A DNA stretch of 64,000 nt from Acidovorax sp. A1169 (GCF_030704685.1 NZ_JAUZDX010000013.1:124001-188000); one strand, 5' to 3'; shown: positions 25,414 through 34,915, numbered from the stretch's first letter. Translations and numbers: made by a program. The notes: generated by a model not told the origin, from the sequence alone.

Positions 25414-27267
25414 ATGAACCGCAGATTCCACGCCCTACAGCTTCTGCAGAAGCTGTTTGCCACCGCTGCCCTGTTGCTGACCACCGCCTTCACACCATCA
25501 GCCTCCATGGCCACCACTGTGAGCATGGGTTACACCCACGGCTGCTCGGTGGCCGATACCCACCAGGCCAGTTGCTGGGGCAGCGTGCCCGTGCAGGACC
25601 AGGCGCCCGCCACGGTGCTGGACGTGCGGGCGGGGCGCGGTTTCAGCTGCGCCCTGCTGGCGGGCGGCATCGTGCGCTGCTGGGGCAACAACGAACTTTC
25701 GCAGCTGGGCACCAATGCCCCCACCACCGCCGGCCTGGGCGTGGGAGGCATGTGGCGCTTCACGCAACTGGCCGTGGGCCTGACGCATGCCTGCGCCCTG
25801 CTCGACTCCCAGGCCTACTGCTGGGGTGACGGCAGCCGGGGGCAACTGGGCGCTGGCAGTGCAGCCAGATCGGCGGCTCCCATCGCGGTGGAGGGGCTGT
25901 CCAAGGCCGTGCACCTCGCGGCGGGCCAGGGTGCCACCTGCGTGGTGCAGTGGGACGGCAAGGTCGCCTGCGTCGGCCTGGGCAGCGAACTCTCCGGCGG
26001 CCTGGATGAGCCCCGTGTGGCACGCACCGTGCCCGGCATTACCGATGCACGCGAGGTCGCACTCTTCGACGGCCATGCCTGCGTGCTGCGCGCCGGGGGC
26101 AAGGTGTCGTGCTGGGGGCAGAACCGCTATGGTCAACTGGGCATACCGGCCGGCAGCGACATCCTGCGCAGCCCGGTCGAAGTGACGACCCTGGGCGCCG
26201 CAGCCAAGGCCGTCGCCGTGGGCAATGGTTTCAGCTGCGCCCTGCTGGTCAACGGCACCGTGAAGTGCTGGGGCATCAACGCCGTCGGCCAGTTGGGCAC
26301 GGCACTGGGCGGTGCGGCTACGGGCCTGGTCACCGGCATCACCACCGCCACCGCCATCAGCGCCGGGCAGACGGCCGCTTGCGTGGCCTTGCAGGGTGGC
26401 TACGTGCAGTGCTGGGGCCAGGGCGCGGGCTGGAGCAACGGTGTCTGTGGCTCAACGGGCGGTACCTACCCGGAGCACCCCACCTCCTGGGGTCCCTATG
26501 ACGAGCCCGCGATTTGCCGCTTCCCGGGCTCGTTCGCCCCCCTGGCCGTCAAGGGCCTGGGCGCGGCCAGCGATGCAGGCCAGGTGCTGGACTGGGCCGA
26601 AAAGGCCATGCCCGGCACCTTCCAGGCCCAGGCATCCAGTGATCCCGATCCAGGCAATAGCCAGCTCTACCTGCGCCAGTACCCGGGCGGGCACAGGCTG
26701 GGCGTCAACGCCCACGGCACGCCGCACCTGCTGTACCTGGGCCCCATCAGCGAGGGCAGGCTGCTCGACCTGGGCCCGCTGGACCGCTGGCTGAGCGAGG
26801 CGCGTCAGGAGGAAGGCATGAAAAGCGGCCTGCAGCTGCAGGCCGCGCCCTACCTCAACCTCATGCCCGGCGTCGCCTTCACGGACCGGATCCCCAGCCC
26901 GTGCAGCTACTTCCTGGTGCCCTTTGCCATTCGCGGCGGCGCGAACGGCCTGCCCAAAGGGCTGGTCGCCACCAGCGTGCGGGTGCAGAACACCAGCGGC
27001 ACGAGCATGGAGTTCCCCATCCGTGGCCTGGGCCAGTATGCGAGCGAGCGCCTCATCACCGAGACGGACTGGGTCACGCAGCGCTTCCTCCAACCGGGCC
27101 AGGCGATGCCGGCCGGTATGAAGCTGGAGACGGTGCTGAGCGACGTCGCCGAAGGCTGCCCCGTGGCCGTGCGCCCGGACGACGAGGTGGGCGTGACGGT
27201 TCTCTACACCCTGGGCGGCCGCAAGGGGCAGTTGCGCACGCGGGCCAAGGTCGGGGCGGCTTACTAG
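25414..27267 (+). CDS. RCC1-repeat secreted protein, paralogue 3
   Basis: 617 residues, with a signal peptide (LFATAALLLTTAFTPSASMA). The repeats CSVADTHQASCWGS, CALLAGGIVRCWGNNELSQL, CALLDSQAYCWGDGSRGQLG, CVLRAGGKVSCWGQNRYGQL and CALLVNGTVKCWGINAVGQL match paralogue 2 one for one, and the C-terminal half (YPGGHRLGVNAHGTPHLLY; NGLPKGLVATSVRV) is colinear. It arose by tandem duplication of the gene at 23471. The WAEKAMPGTF link segment is the most conserved part of the three proteins and could be the functional site. Confidence 0.82.
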   Translation: MNRRFHALQLLQKLFATAALLLTTAFTPSASMATTVSMGYTHGCSVADTHQASCWGSVPVQDQAPATVLDVRAGRGFSCALLAGGIVRCWGNNELSQLGTNAPTTAGLGVGGMWRFTQLAVGLTHACALLDSQAYCWGDGSRGQLGAGSAARSAAPIAVEGLSKAVHLAAGQGATCVVQWDGKVACVGLGSELSGGLDEPRVARTVPGITDAREVALFDGHACVLRAGGKVSCWGQNRYGQLGIPAGSDILRSPVEVTTLGAAAKAVAVGNGFSCALLVNGTVKCWGINAVGQLGTALGGAATGLVTGITTATAISAGQTAACVALQGGYVQCWGQGAGWSNGVCGSTGGTYPEHPTSWGPYDEPAICRFPGSFAPLAVKGLGAASDAGQVLDWAEKAMPGTFQAQASSDPDPGNSQLYLRQYPGGHRLGVNAHGTPHLLYLGPISEGRLLDLGPLDRWLSEARQEEGMKSGLQLQAAPYLNLMPGVAFTDRIPSPCSYFLVPFAIRGGANGLPKGLVATSVRVQNTSGTSMEFPIRGLGQYASERLITETDWVTQRFLQPGQAMPAGMKLETVLSDVAEGCPVAVRPDDEVGVTVLYTLGGRKGQLRTRAKVGAAY

Positions 27268-27309
27268 GTAATGGGTTGGGCAGCGGTGCCGGCGCGCCGC
27301 CTCTGTGGC

Positions 27310-28896
27310 TCACACAACCGACACGGCCGCAGCGGCCCCCTGCTCCTTCGCACCCAGCACCGGCGGCGTAGTCACGATGGAGCGCAAATTCGGCACCGCT
27401 CGCCGCAGCGCCGCCAGATCCGGCCGGGGCCGGCGCAACTCGGGCCGCGTGGCAAACGCCCGCTCCATCGCCAGCGATGCCCCCAGCACCTGGTGGTCCT
27501 GCCGAAACCCGCCCACGATCTGTAGGCCGAACGGCATGCCCCGGTGGTCCACGCCGCAGGGCAGCGACAGGGCCGGGTGCGTCATCAGCGTGACCACGTA
27601 GGTCAGGCTCAGCCAGCGGTAGTAGGTCGCCTGCTGCTCGCCGTTGATGGTGTCGGCGTACAGCTGCGTCCACGCAAATGGCGAGACGGGCGTGGTGGGC
27701 GACAGGATCAGGTCGTAATCCGCAAAGGTGCGCTGCGTGGCCTGAATGATGCGCGTCTGCTCGGCCTGGGCCCAGGCGCTGTCGAGCAGGCTCATGCGCT
27801 TGCCCATTTCGTAGTTGGCGCGGGTGTTGGGGCCCAGGCTGTCGGGGTCGCGGTCGTAGGCGGCCTGCATGCCTGCGACAAAGGCCTCGGCGCGCAGCAC
27901 GTCGAAGCAGCGGTGGGTGTCGCCCAGGTCAAACTTCACCTCATCGCAACTGCGGAACAGGTGCCGCATGGCCGCGATCTTGGCGCGGAAGCTGGCGCGT
28001 ATGCCCTCGTCCACCGCGCAGGTGCCAAAGTCCTCGGTGTACGCCACGCGCAGGCGGCCCAGGTCCACCTCGGGCGGGGTGAGGAAGCCCATCGCATCGA
28101 GCGGGTAGCTCAGCGGGTCGCCCGCGTGCATGCCGGCCGACGCGGCCAGCTGCAGGCACGCATCTTCCACCGTGCGGCCCATGGGGCCGACCACCGAGAT
28201 GGGTGTCCACCCCAGCGGCTTGCGCACGCTGGGCACCACGCCCGGCGAGGGGCGAAAACCCACCACCCCGCACTTGGCCGCGGGGATGCGCAGCGAGCCC
28301 CCCGTGTCCGACCCAGTACACACCGGCAGCAGATCGCAGGCCAGCGCTGCGGCCGAGCCGCCCGAGGAGCCCCCGGCGTTGAGGTTGGGGTTGAACGGGT
28401 TGCCCGTGGCGCCCCACACCGTGTTGCGCGAATTGGCGCCCGCACCCAGCTCGGGCACATTGGTCTTGCCGGCCACGATGGCGCCGGCCCGGCGCAGGCG
28501 CGCCACGAGCTCGATGTCCTGCGTGGGCACATGGTCGCGGTAGATGGCCGAGCCCCAGGTGGTGAGCAGGCCCTCGGTGGGCTCCAGGTCCTTCACGCCC
28601 AACGGCAGGCCGTGCAGCAGGCCCAGGGGCGCAGTGCCATCCACCACGGCCTGCTCGGCCGCGCGCGCCTCGGTGCGGGCGCGGTCGAAGCAGGTGGCGG
28701 TGACGGCATTCACGAAGGGGTTGATGCGCTCGATGCGGTCGATGCAGGCATCGAGCAGCTCGACCGGCGATATCTCCTTGCGCCCGATGAGCCGGCGCAG
28801 CGCCACGGCGGATTGCTCCACCAGCGCATCGCCGGGGCGGCTGGCGGTGTCGGGGCGGTCGGGTTGAACGAAGGTGGACGAGGCGGTATCGGGCAT
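27310..28896 (-). CDS. Amidase-signature family enzyme
   Basis: 528 residues. The amidase signature is complete: the catalytic Lys in LHGLPLGVKDLEPTEGLLTT, the cis-Ser and nucleophile Ser in NLNAGGSSGGSAAALACDLL (G-S-S-G-G-S-A-A-A) and DTGGSLRIPAAKCGVVGFRP. These Ser-cisSer-Lys enzymes hydrolyse amides or aryl amides. The gene follows the Bug receptor by two bases on the same strand (28899/28896), so they are one operon, with a divergent LysR upstream. The proposed role is periplasmic capture and cytoplasmic hydrolysis of an amide; the substrate is unknown. Confidence 0.92.
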   Translation of the reverse strand: MPDTASSTFVQPDRPDTASRPGDALVEQSAVALRRLIGRKEISPVELLDACIDRIERINPFVNAVTATCFDRARTEARAAEQAVVDGTAPLGLLHGLPLGVKDLEPTEGLLTTWGSAIYRDHVPTQDIELVARLRRAGAIVAGKTNVPELGAGANSRNTVWGATGNPFNPNLNAGGSSGGSAAALACDLLPVCTGSDTGGSLRIPAAKCGVVGFRPSPGVVPSVRKPLGWTPISVVGPMGRTVEDACLQLAASAGMHAGDPLSYPLDAMGFLTPPEVDLGRLRVAYTEDFGTCAVDEGIRASFRAKIAAMRHLFRSCDEVKFDLGDTHRCFDVLRAEAFVAGMQAAYDRDPDSLGPNTRANYEMGKRMSLLDSAWAQAEQTRIIQATQRTFADYDLILSPTTPVSPFAWTQLYADTINGEQQATYYRWLSLTYVVTLMTHPALSLPCGVDHRGMPFGLQIVGGFRQDHQVLGASLAMERAFATRPELRRPRPDLAALRRAVPNLRSIVTTPPVLGAKEQGAAAAVSVV

Positions 28897-28898
28897 GG

Positions 28899-29936
28899 TC
28901 AGTCGGCGGTGATGTTGGAACGTGCGGCCACGGCGCGCATCGTCGGCAGCTCGCGCTGGATCAGCTCGCTGGCCGCAGCGCCGCTGCTGAACGCAGGCTC
29001 CATGCCCTGGGCAGTCAGCTTGGCCTTGGTCTCGGGGTCGGCCACGGTGGTGGCCAGCGCCTTCTCCAGCTTGGCGCGCACCTCGGGTGGCAGGCCCCTG
29101 GGTGCGGCCACCACCAGCCAGGTGTCCAGGTTGATGTCGGGGTAGCCGGCCTCGGCCAGCGTAGGCACATTGGGCAGCAGCGGCGAGCGCTTGGCGGTGG
29201 TGACGGCAATGGCTTTGATCTTGCCGGTCTTGAGCTGCGGGATGGCGGCGCTCACCGTGTCCACGGTGAAGGGCACCTGCCCGCCCATCAGGTCCGTCAT
29301 GGCCGGGGCGCTGCCCTTGTAGGGGATGTGCGCCATCTTCAGCCCCGTGGCCTGCAAGATGGTCTCACCCGCGAAGTGCGCCGTAGTGCCGCTGCCGAAC
29401 GAGCCGTACGAATACTTGCCCGGCGCCGCCTTCACGTAGTCGACGAACTGCTTGACGCTTTGCACCGGCACCTCCTGGTTGGCCAGCAGGATCAAGCCCG
29501 TGCGGCCCGAGATGCCGATGGGCTCGAAGCCCTTGACCGGGTCGTACGGCAGGTTGCTGCGGATGGCCGGGTTCACCGTGAAGGTGGTGCCCGAGCTCAT
29601 GAGCAGCGTGTACCCGTCTGCCGGCGCCTTGCTCACGTAGCTGGCGCCGATGATGGTGCCCGCGCCCGCGCGGTTCTCGATCACGATGGGCTGGCCCAGC
29701 GCCTGCCCCATGCGCAGCGCGATCACGCGGCCCAGCACGTCGGTGGCGCCGCCCGGCGGGAAGGGGATCACCAGCGTGATGGGCTTGGTGGGGAATGCGG
29801 TCTCGGCCGCCTTCGCGGGGGCACTGAACGCAGCCAGCGCGGCCACGCTGGCCAGGCCGGCGAACAGCATGGCGTGCAGGCGGTGGGCGCGCTCAGGGTT
29901 GGATCGGGTGGCAGACTGCGGCATCGGTGTTTTCAT
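28899..29936 (-). CDS. Bug-family tripartite tricarboxylate transporter substrate receptor
   Basis: 345 residues from ATG 29936 (MKTPMPQSATRSNPERAHRL), chosen because AGGA lies 9 bases upstream; ATG 29945 is possible. The signal segment (MLFAGLASVAALAAFSAPAK) leads into FPTKPITLVIPFPPGGATDV, NRAGAGTIIGASYVSKAPAD, YGSFGSGTTAHFAGETILQA and HIPYKGSAPAMTDLMGGQVP, the diagnostic Bug motifs. It is coupled to the amidase gene. It is the second orphan receptor in the window and, like the first, no TctA/TctB subunits are present. Confidence 0.92.
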   Translation of the reverse strand: MKTPMPQSATRSNPERAHRLHAMLFAGLASVAALAAFSAPAKAAETAFPTKPITLVIPFPPGGATDVLGRVIALRMGQALGQPIVIENRAGAGTIIGASYVSKAPADGYTLLMSSGTTFTVNPAIRSNLPYDPVKGFEPIGISGRTGLILLANQEVPVQSVKQFVDYVKAAPGKYSYGSFGSGTTAHFAGETILQATGLKMAHIPYKGSAPAMTDLMGGQVPFTVDTVSAAIPQLKTGKIKAIAVTTAKRSPLLPNVPTLAEAGYPDINLDTWLVVAAPRGLPPEVRAKLEKALATTVADPETKAKLTAQGMEPAFSSGAAASELIQRELPTMRAVAARSNITAD

Positions 29937-30080
29937 GAACAGCATTCCTGAAAGAGAGGTCGGTTGGTCGTCAGCGTCACATCCACGCCATGCAGCCATG
30001 GTAGGAGCCGGTATTGAATGCTACAAGCGCAATCTTTAGAATTGTGGAATGCCAAAACGGCAATCGACACGGAGCACTCC

Positions 30081-30992
30081 ATGGCCAGCCACATCCTGCA
30101 AGAGACCGCCGTCCGCTACTTTCTGGAGGTGGTGCGCGCAGGCTCGGTGAAAGACGCCGCCCTGCGCCTGAACGTGGCGCCCTCGGCCGTGAGCCGGCAG
30201 GTGGCGCGCCTGGAGCGCGAGATGGACACCCTGCTCTTCGAGCGCCAGGCGCGCGGCATGGTGCCCAATGCGGCAGGCGAGCTGCTGGCCGCGCACGCCA
30301 AGCGCGTGCAGCAAGACAACGAGCGCGTGCTGAGCGACATATCCGCCCTGCGGGGCCTGCGCAAAGGCTTTGTGCGCGTGGCCAGCGCGGCCGGCTTTGC
30401 CTACGACCTGCTGCCCACGCTGATCGCGCGCTTCGGCGAAACGTATGAAGGCATTCGCTTTCACCTGGAGATGTGCGCCCAGGGCGACGTGCCGGGCCGC
30501 ATCCGCGACGGCGAGGCCGACATCGGCATCACCCTGAGCGGCCTGCCCGAGCCCGGCATCAAGCTCGAGCTGCGCCACCCTTGCCCGGTGCTGGCCGTCA
30601 TGTCGCGCCGCCACCCGCTGGCCGCGCAGCGCCAGCTATCGCTCAGCCAGGTGGTGGCCTACCCGCTGGCCCTGCCCACGCCGGTCAGCTCCATCCGCCA
30701 GCTGCTGGACACCAGCTGCAGCCGCCAGGGCCTGCAGTACGCCACCGCCATCACCAGCAACCACGCCGACTCGCTGGTGAGCTACGCCGCCACAGCGCCC
30801 GAGGCGATTGCCTTCTACGGCGAGCTTTCGGTGCGCACCCGCCTGCAGTCGCTGGACCTGGTGGCCATTGCCCTGCGCGACCGCGAGATGAACGAGCGCT
30901 ACCTGGAGGTGCAAACCCTGGCCGGCCGCGCCCTGCCGGCCGCGGGCAAGGCGTTTGTGCAGTTCCTCACCGAGCACATCAAGGCCGGGTAG
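30081..30992 (+). CDS. LysR-family transcriptional regulator
   Basis: 303 residues from ATG 30081 (MASHILQETAVRYFLEVVRA), with GGAG upstream. The helix-turn-helix is AGSVKDAALRLNVAPSAVSR, followed by LLFERQARGMVPNAAGELL and the effector domain (GEADIGITLSGLPEPGIKLE). It is divergent from the Bug/amidase operon with about 140 bases between starts and is its likely regulator. The giant toxin-type gene begins 126 bases after its stop, so the two are probably transcribed separately. Confidence 0.9.
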   Translation: MASHILQETAVRYFLEVVRAGSVKDAALRLNVAPSAVSRQVARLEREMDTLLFERQARGMVPNAAGELLAAHAKRVQQDNERVLSDISALRGLRKGFVRVASAAGFAYDLLPTLIARFGETYEGIRFHLEMCAQGDVPGRIRDGEADIGITLSGLPEPGIKLELRHPCPVLAVMSRRHPLAAQRQLSLSQVVAYPLALPTPVSSIRQLLDTSCSRQGLQYATAITSNHADSLVSYAATAPEAIAFYGELSVRTRLQSLDLVAIALRDREMNERYLEVQTLAGRALPAAGKAFVQFLTEHIKAG

Positions 30993-31117
30993 CGGCGGGC
31001 AGGCGGGCGGGTGGGGGTTGGCCCCCCGCCCTGCTGCATATATGCCGGCACTCCCCAGCGGCTGAACCGCGCGCCAGAGTGGTCTCGTACCACCAACCTC
31101 CGCGCGGAGCCCTTTCC

Positions 31118-34100
31118 ATGAACCTGTACGAACTGGCCTCGCAAGACGAGGCCTGGGGCGCTTTCACCCTCGACGACAACAACGACGGCACACCATTGTC
31201 CGCGTGGCCTGCGGACCCGCCCGTCCCCCTACCGCTCGACGCAGCCCTGGATGCTGCCGCCCTCGAATACGGGGTGGACGCCGACGTGCTGCGCGCGCTG
31301 GGCCACGGCGGCTCGGTCGATTCCATTTTTGACACCGCAGCCTCGCTGCGCTCGCGCCTGCAGGTCTTCGATGGCGACTACGCCCAGGCCCTGGCCTCCT
31401 ACCGCTGGGAAGAAGAGGGCAACGCTGGCGATGCCTTGGCGGCACCGGCCGCTGCACCCCTCTCGCCCCCGGCCCTGGCCGATGCGCAGGTGCCCGCCCC
31501 GGGGCCTGCACCGACGCCGGCCCCCTCGGCACGGCCCCGGCCCGCGCGGCCCCAGGCAGACGCGCCCGTGCCAGGGGCGCCGCCATCGCAAGCCACAAGG
31601 CCAGACCAGCCCCCTGCCCCGCCAGACGGCAGGCTGGGCGCCGCCGACGATCCGCGCAGCCTGGTGTACCGCCAGGCCCACTCAGCGCAGAAGCCTTTGG
31701 TGGACGCGGCCAGGAGCCAGCCGGGCAGCAGCATCGATACAGCCAGCTTTGCCCCGGCGCGGCCCGAGGTGCGCCAAGCCTTGGGCAACGCCTGGGACGC
31801 GGCCAGCCCCGGGGAACGCCAGCGCATGCAATCCATGCCCGGCTGGCAGGGCCAGCTGGCACGCGAGCGGGCGGCACAGTACGCCCAGGCGGACAAGGGG
31901 GTTCTGGCCGCATCGCCGACGGCGGCCCTGCTCGATGGCCGTGCAGAAAGCCGCGCGAAGGCGCAGCCCGCTGCGGGCGCGGCCCCACGCACGGGTGGCA
32001 ACGACAGGGCGCAGGCCCCTTCCGCGCGGCCAAGCGCCGTGCCTGCGGTGGCGGTCGAGCCTGCATCCCTGACGCAGCGCAGTTGGGGCGAGGCATTCTC
32101 AGACACCACAAAATCCGTCGCCCAGGGCCTGCTCGACGTGGCATCGCTTCCGGGCGTGGCCTACAGCGCAGCCACGGGCGACTACGACACAAGCTACCTG
32201 AACGCCATCCGCGGCACGCAAGAGGTGCTGCAAGACGAAAAATCGCCCGCCTTGCAAGCCCAGGCGCAGGCCCTGCAACAGAAGCTCGCCACGGCCGAGG
32301 GCTGGCGCGAAAAGCTGGCCGTGGGCGGCTGGGAGACACTGAAAAACCCCACCTTGCTGGGCGATACCCTTGCGCGCAGCGGGCCGGGCATGCTCGCCGG
32401 GGGCCTGCTCGGGCGGGCAGCAGGCGGCGCGGTCGACGCTGCGGGCAATGCGCTGCTGGGCCGCACCATCGCCACCGGGTCCGAAGCGGCAGCGAGATCG
32501 GCCGTGGCGCTCAAGAACGCAGCGCCCGCCATGGCATCGGGCACCGCCGTCGGCGCATCGGCCGCGCAGCAAGGGGCCTCGGTCGCCAACGACCTGTATG
32601 CAGAACTGCGCAACCTGCCCGCGTCCGCCTTTGCGGCGGAGCCGGAGTTCCAGCAACTGGCCCGCGAGCATGGCCAGGACAAGGCACGCGACATCCTGGC
32701 CGCAGCAGCCACCACCCGCGCATTGCTGGTGGGCACCGGGGCATCGGTGCTGTCGATGAAACTGGTGCCCGGCGGCGATGCCATCGAAAAGGTGTTCCTG
32801 CCATCGCACCTGAAGGGCGGCGCGGCGCGCGAGGCCGTGAAATCCAGCTCCTTCCTCACCCAACCACTGACCCGCGGGATGCAGGGCAACCTGGGCACCC
32901 AGGCGCTGGAGATCGCGGTGCAAGGGCTCAAGCACGGCACGACCGGCTCGCTCTCCGAAGGGACCGAAGAAGCATCGGGCGCCGTGGCCAAGGGCCTGGA
33001 ACTCTCGCGCGCCGGCCAGGACGTGAAACTCGGCGACATGGCAGGCGAGGCCGCAGGCCAGGGCATGGCGGCCGGCTTTGCCATGGACGGCGCGGCCGGT
33101 ACGCGCGGAGCAAACGCCGCACCCCGCGTGCAGAACCAGCCGACATGGCCAAGCACCCCACCCGCCTCGCCCCCGCCAACCGCAACGACCATGGCACGCG
33201 GGCAAACAGCGCCCGAGGCGCCCACCGCCAGCGGCCCCGCAGCGCCCCCGCCCCCCTCTCCATCGACCACCCCTGCTGCGGCACTGCTGCCCGGCTATTC
33301 ACAAGCCAGCGCCACAAAAAAAGCCCAGGCGGAGGCCGAGATACTGCGCCAGGCCGAGGCTCTGCCGGCGCGCGATGCCGCAACCGCCACAACCATCACA
33401 CCAAGCCCTGCCGCCCCATCGGCAGCGCCCGCGACGCCCTTGCCGGCATCGACGGACGGCAACCGCAGCGGCACGCAGCAAGGCGCCAACGCCTTGCCGC
33501 AAGGGCAGGTCAACAGCGATGCAGACCAGGCGGAGACAGCCACCCAGGCAACCGCCACAGATCCCGCCGCCAATGCACCCGGCACCCCAGCTCCAGCCCC
33601 AACGCCTTCCACGCTGAATGCTGAAGCGGATGCCAGCGCTGCAGCCACAGAAACAGCACCAACAACCACCCAGCACGGCTCGGCCCACCACACGGCAGCA
33701 TCCCAGGTGCAGACTCCTGCCCCGATAGAGGCACAGGTCCAGGCCCTGGACTCCGGCATGCTCGTCATCGGCGGCGACCAGGCCACCATACTCGCGCACC
33801 TGCAGGCTGGCGGCGTGCGCGGTGCGGAGCCATTCGCGGGCGTGACCCTGGTGCCCGTGGACCAGGCGGCACTGGCACAGCAGGTGCTCAGCCGCCCACT
33901 CGCTGCATCGGCTGACACGCGGGCGGATCGGGGGTCTCAGCGCGCATCCGAAACAGCCGCCTTGCCCCGGAGCAGCACTGCAGCACAGCTTGCGCCCTCT
34001 GCGACCCGAGCGCCAACGACTGGCGACACCACAGCCGGCCCCAGCGCAGTGGGTGCCAGTGCACCTCGCACGGAGGGGCGGCATGGCTCGCCCGCGAGCG

Positions 34101-34915
34101 CTGCAGCGTCTCAGCCTGTGCCCGTCATGGAGATGCAGCGCGACGGCACGCTGATGGTCCGAGGCGACCCCGTACAGCTGCAGGAGCGCCTGCGCCAAGG
34201 CGGCGTGGACCGCGTGCTGCGGCGCAAGGGCGGCGTGCTCGTCGGGCTTGACCAGGTGGGCAAGGCGCGGCAGTTGCTGCTGCAGCCGCCGCCACGCACC
34301 TCGGCCTCGGCAGGCCCCTCCCTGCCCTCACTGCCCTCCTTGCCGGGCCAGCAGTTCAGCCGCAGCGCACCAGATCAGAACTCCAAAGCCAAGGATTTTC
34401 TCTCCCACCCGCCCAGAGTGACCAGCTTGGCGACCTTGGCAAACAGCGCCGGGGCCAATTTTGAGAGGATCGTCACGCAGGTCCCTGGCCTTGTGGTGTT
34501 GCGTGCCGATGCACTTCACCCAGACAGCCTTGGAAGCACCCTGGACTCTGTTGCCGCGACCTTTTCAGGAGGGCGCTATGCGACCATGGACCTTCTCGAA
34601 GACCTGGTGCTGTATCGTGCCTGGACTCCAGGGCAATCGAGGGAGTTTGGAGGCTTCTGGTCATTGGACAAACCAGTTGGATCTCTGCAGACCAGGATTG
34701 ACTCCGCCTTGCTGCCCGAATGGGGTGTCTTGCGCGGAACCGGCTTTCGTTCACAAGCCACCGACTTCACCACCATCAAGGTTCCTGCAGGTACCAGAGT
34801 GCACGCCGGGGAAGTAGGAAGTCAGGGCGGGCAGTGGGTTGGAGGCGGCAGCCAGATACTCATTGAAGGCGGCCCTCAAGAAGTTTGGAAAATCGATGGA
34901 GGAAAGCTCAGATGA
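31118..34915 (+). CDS. Full-length polymorphic-toxin-type polyvalent protein (unit 1)
   Basis: 1265 residues from ATG 31118 (MNLYELASQDEAWGAFTLDD). Residues about 41-105 look like a decayed lytic transglycosylase (EYGVDADVLRALGHGGS ... DGDYAQALASYRWEEE), lacking the catalytic Glu. A Pro/Ala linker is followed by a long Gly/Ala-rich helical region (about 420-665: GPGMLAGGLLGRAAGGAVDA; LSEGTEEASGAVAKGLELSR) like those of large polyvalent proteins. After another low-complexity linker come two copies of the roughly 50-residue module (869-924 and 1003-1054). The last 170 residues are a different domain with LVLYRAWTPGQSREFGGFWS, LPEWGVLRG, VPAGTRVHAGEVGSQGG and GGGSQILIEG, reminiscent of ADP-ribosyltransferase/NAD-glycohydrolase toxins such as TNT (low confidence). 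An overlapping small gene follows. No secretion marker (PAAR, VgrG, Rhs, TpsA) is seen. Confidence 0.72.
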   Translation: MNLYELASQDEAWGAFTLDDNNDGTPLSAWPADPPVPLPLDAALDAAALEYGVDADVLRALGHGGSVDSIFDTAASLRSRLQVFDGDYAQALASYRWEEEGNAGDALAAPAAAPLSPPALADAQVPAPGPAPTPAPSARPRPARPQADAPVPGAPPSQATRPDQPPAPPDGRLGAADDPRSLVYRQAHSAQKPLVDAARSQPGSSIDTASFAPARPEVRQALGNAWDAASPGERQRMQSMPGWQGQLARERAAQYAQADKGVLAASPTAALLDGRAESRAKAQPAAGAAPRTGGNDRAQAPSARPSAVPAVAVEPASLTQRSWGEAFSDTTKSVAQGLLDVASLPGVAYSAATGDYDTSYLNAIRGTQEVLQDEKSPALQAQAQALQQKLATAEGWREKLAVGGWETLKNPTLLGDTLARSGPGMLAGGLLGRAAGGAVDAAGNALLGRTIATGSEAAARSAVALKNAAPAMASGTAVGASAAQQGASVANDLYAELRNLPASAFAAEPEFQQLAREHGQDKARDILAAAATTRALLVGTGASVLSMKLVPGGDAIEKVFLPSHLKGGAAREAVKSSSFLTQPLTRGMQGNLGTQALEIAVQGLKHGTTGSLSEGTEEASGAVAKGLELSRAGQDVKLGDMAGEAAGQGMAAGFAMDGAAGTRGANAAPRVQNQPTWPSTPPASPPPTATTMARGQTAPEAPTASGPAAPPPPSPSTTPAAALLPGYSQASATKKAQAEAEILRQAEALPARDAATATTITPSPAAPSAAPATPLPASTDGNRSGTQQGANALPQGQVNSDADQAETATQATATDPAANAPGTPAPAPTPSTLNAEADASAAATETAPTTTQHGSAHHTAASQVQTPAPIEAQVQALDSGMLVIGGDQATILAHLQAGGVRGAEPFAGVTLVPVDQAALAQQVLSRPLAASADTRADRGSQRASETAALPRSSTAAQLAPSATRAPTTGDTTAGPSAVGASAPRTEGRHGSPASAAASQPVPVMEMQRDGTLMVRGDPVQLQERLRQGGVDRVLRRKGGVLVGLDQVGKARQLLLQPPPRTSASAGPSLPSLPSLPGQQFSRSAPDQNSKAKDFLSHPPRVTSLATLANSAGANFERIVTQVPGLVVLRADALHPDSLGSTLDSVAATFSGGRYATMDLLEDLVLYRAWTPGQSREFGGFWSLDKPVGSLQTRIDSALLPEWGVLRGTGFRSQATDFTTIKVPAGTRVHAGEVGSQGGQWVGGGSQILIEGGPQEVWKIDGGKLR
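33722..33889 (+). repeat. Module type A, copy 1 (in unit 1)
   Basis: Encodes PIEAQVQALDSGMLVIGGDQ, then ATILAHLQAGGVRGAEPFAG and VTLVPVDQAALAQQVLS. Near-identical DNA copies are at 35335, 42603 and 47908. The core G-D-x3-I/L-x3-L-x3-G-V followed by L-V-P and A-x2-V-L aligns with module type B. Confidence 0.8.
34124..34279 (+). repeat. Module type B, copy 1 (in unit 1)
   Basis: Encodes VMEMQRDGTLMVRGDPVQLQ, then ERLRQGGVDRVLRRKGGVLV and GLDQVGKARQLL. Near-identical DNA copies are at 37045, 38458, 42999, 44667 and 48331. The toxin-like tail of unit 1 begins about 120 bases after this copy. Confidence 0.8.

Noticed and set aside
27544-29145. 533-codon plus-strand frame
   Set aside because: Shadow of the amidase and Bug genes; no domain-like text.
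32083-33624. 513-codon frame inside unit 1
   Set aside because: Out of frame with the module-bearing protein and Arg/Gly-rich.
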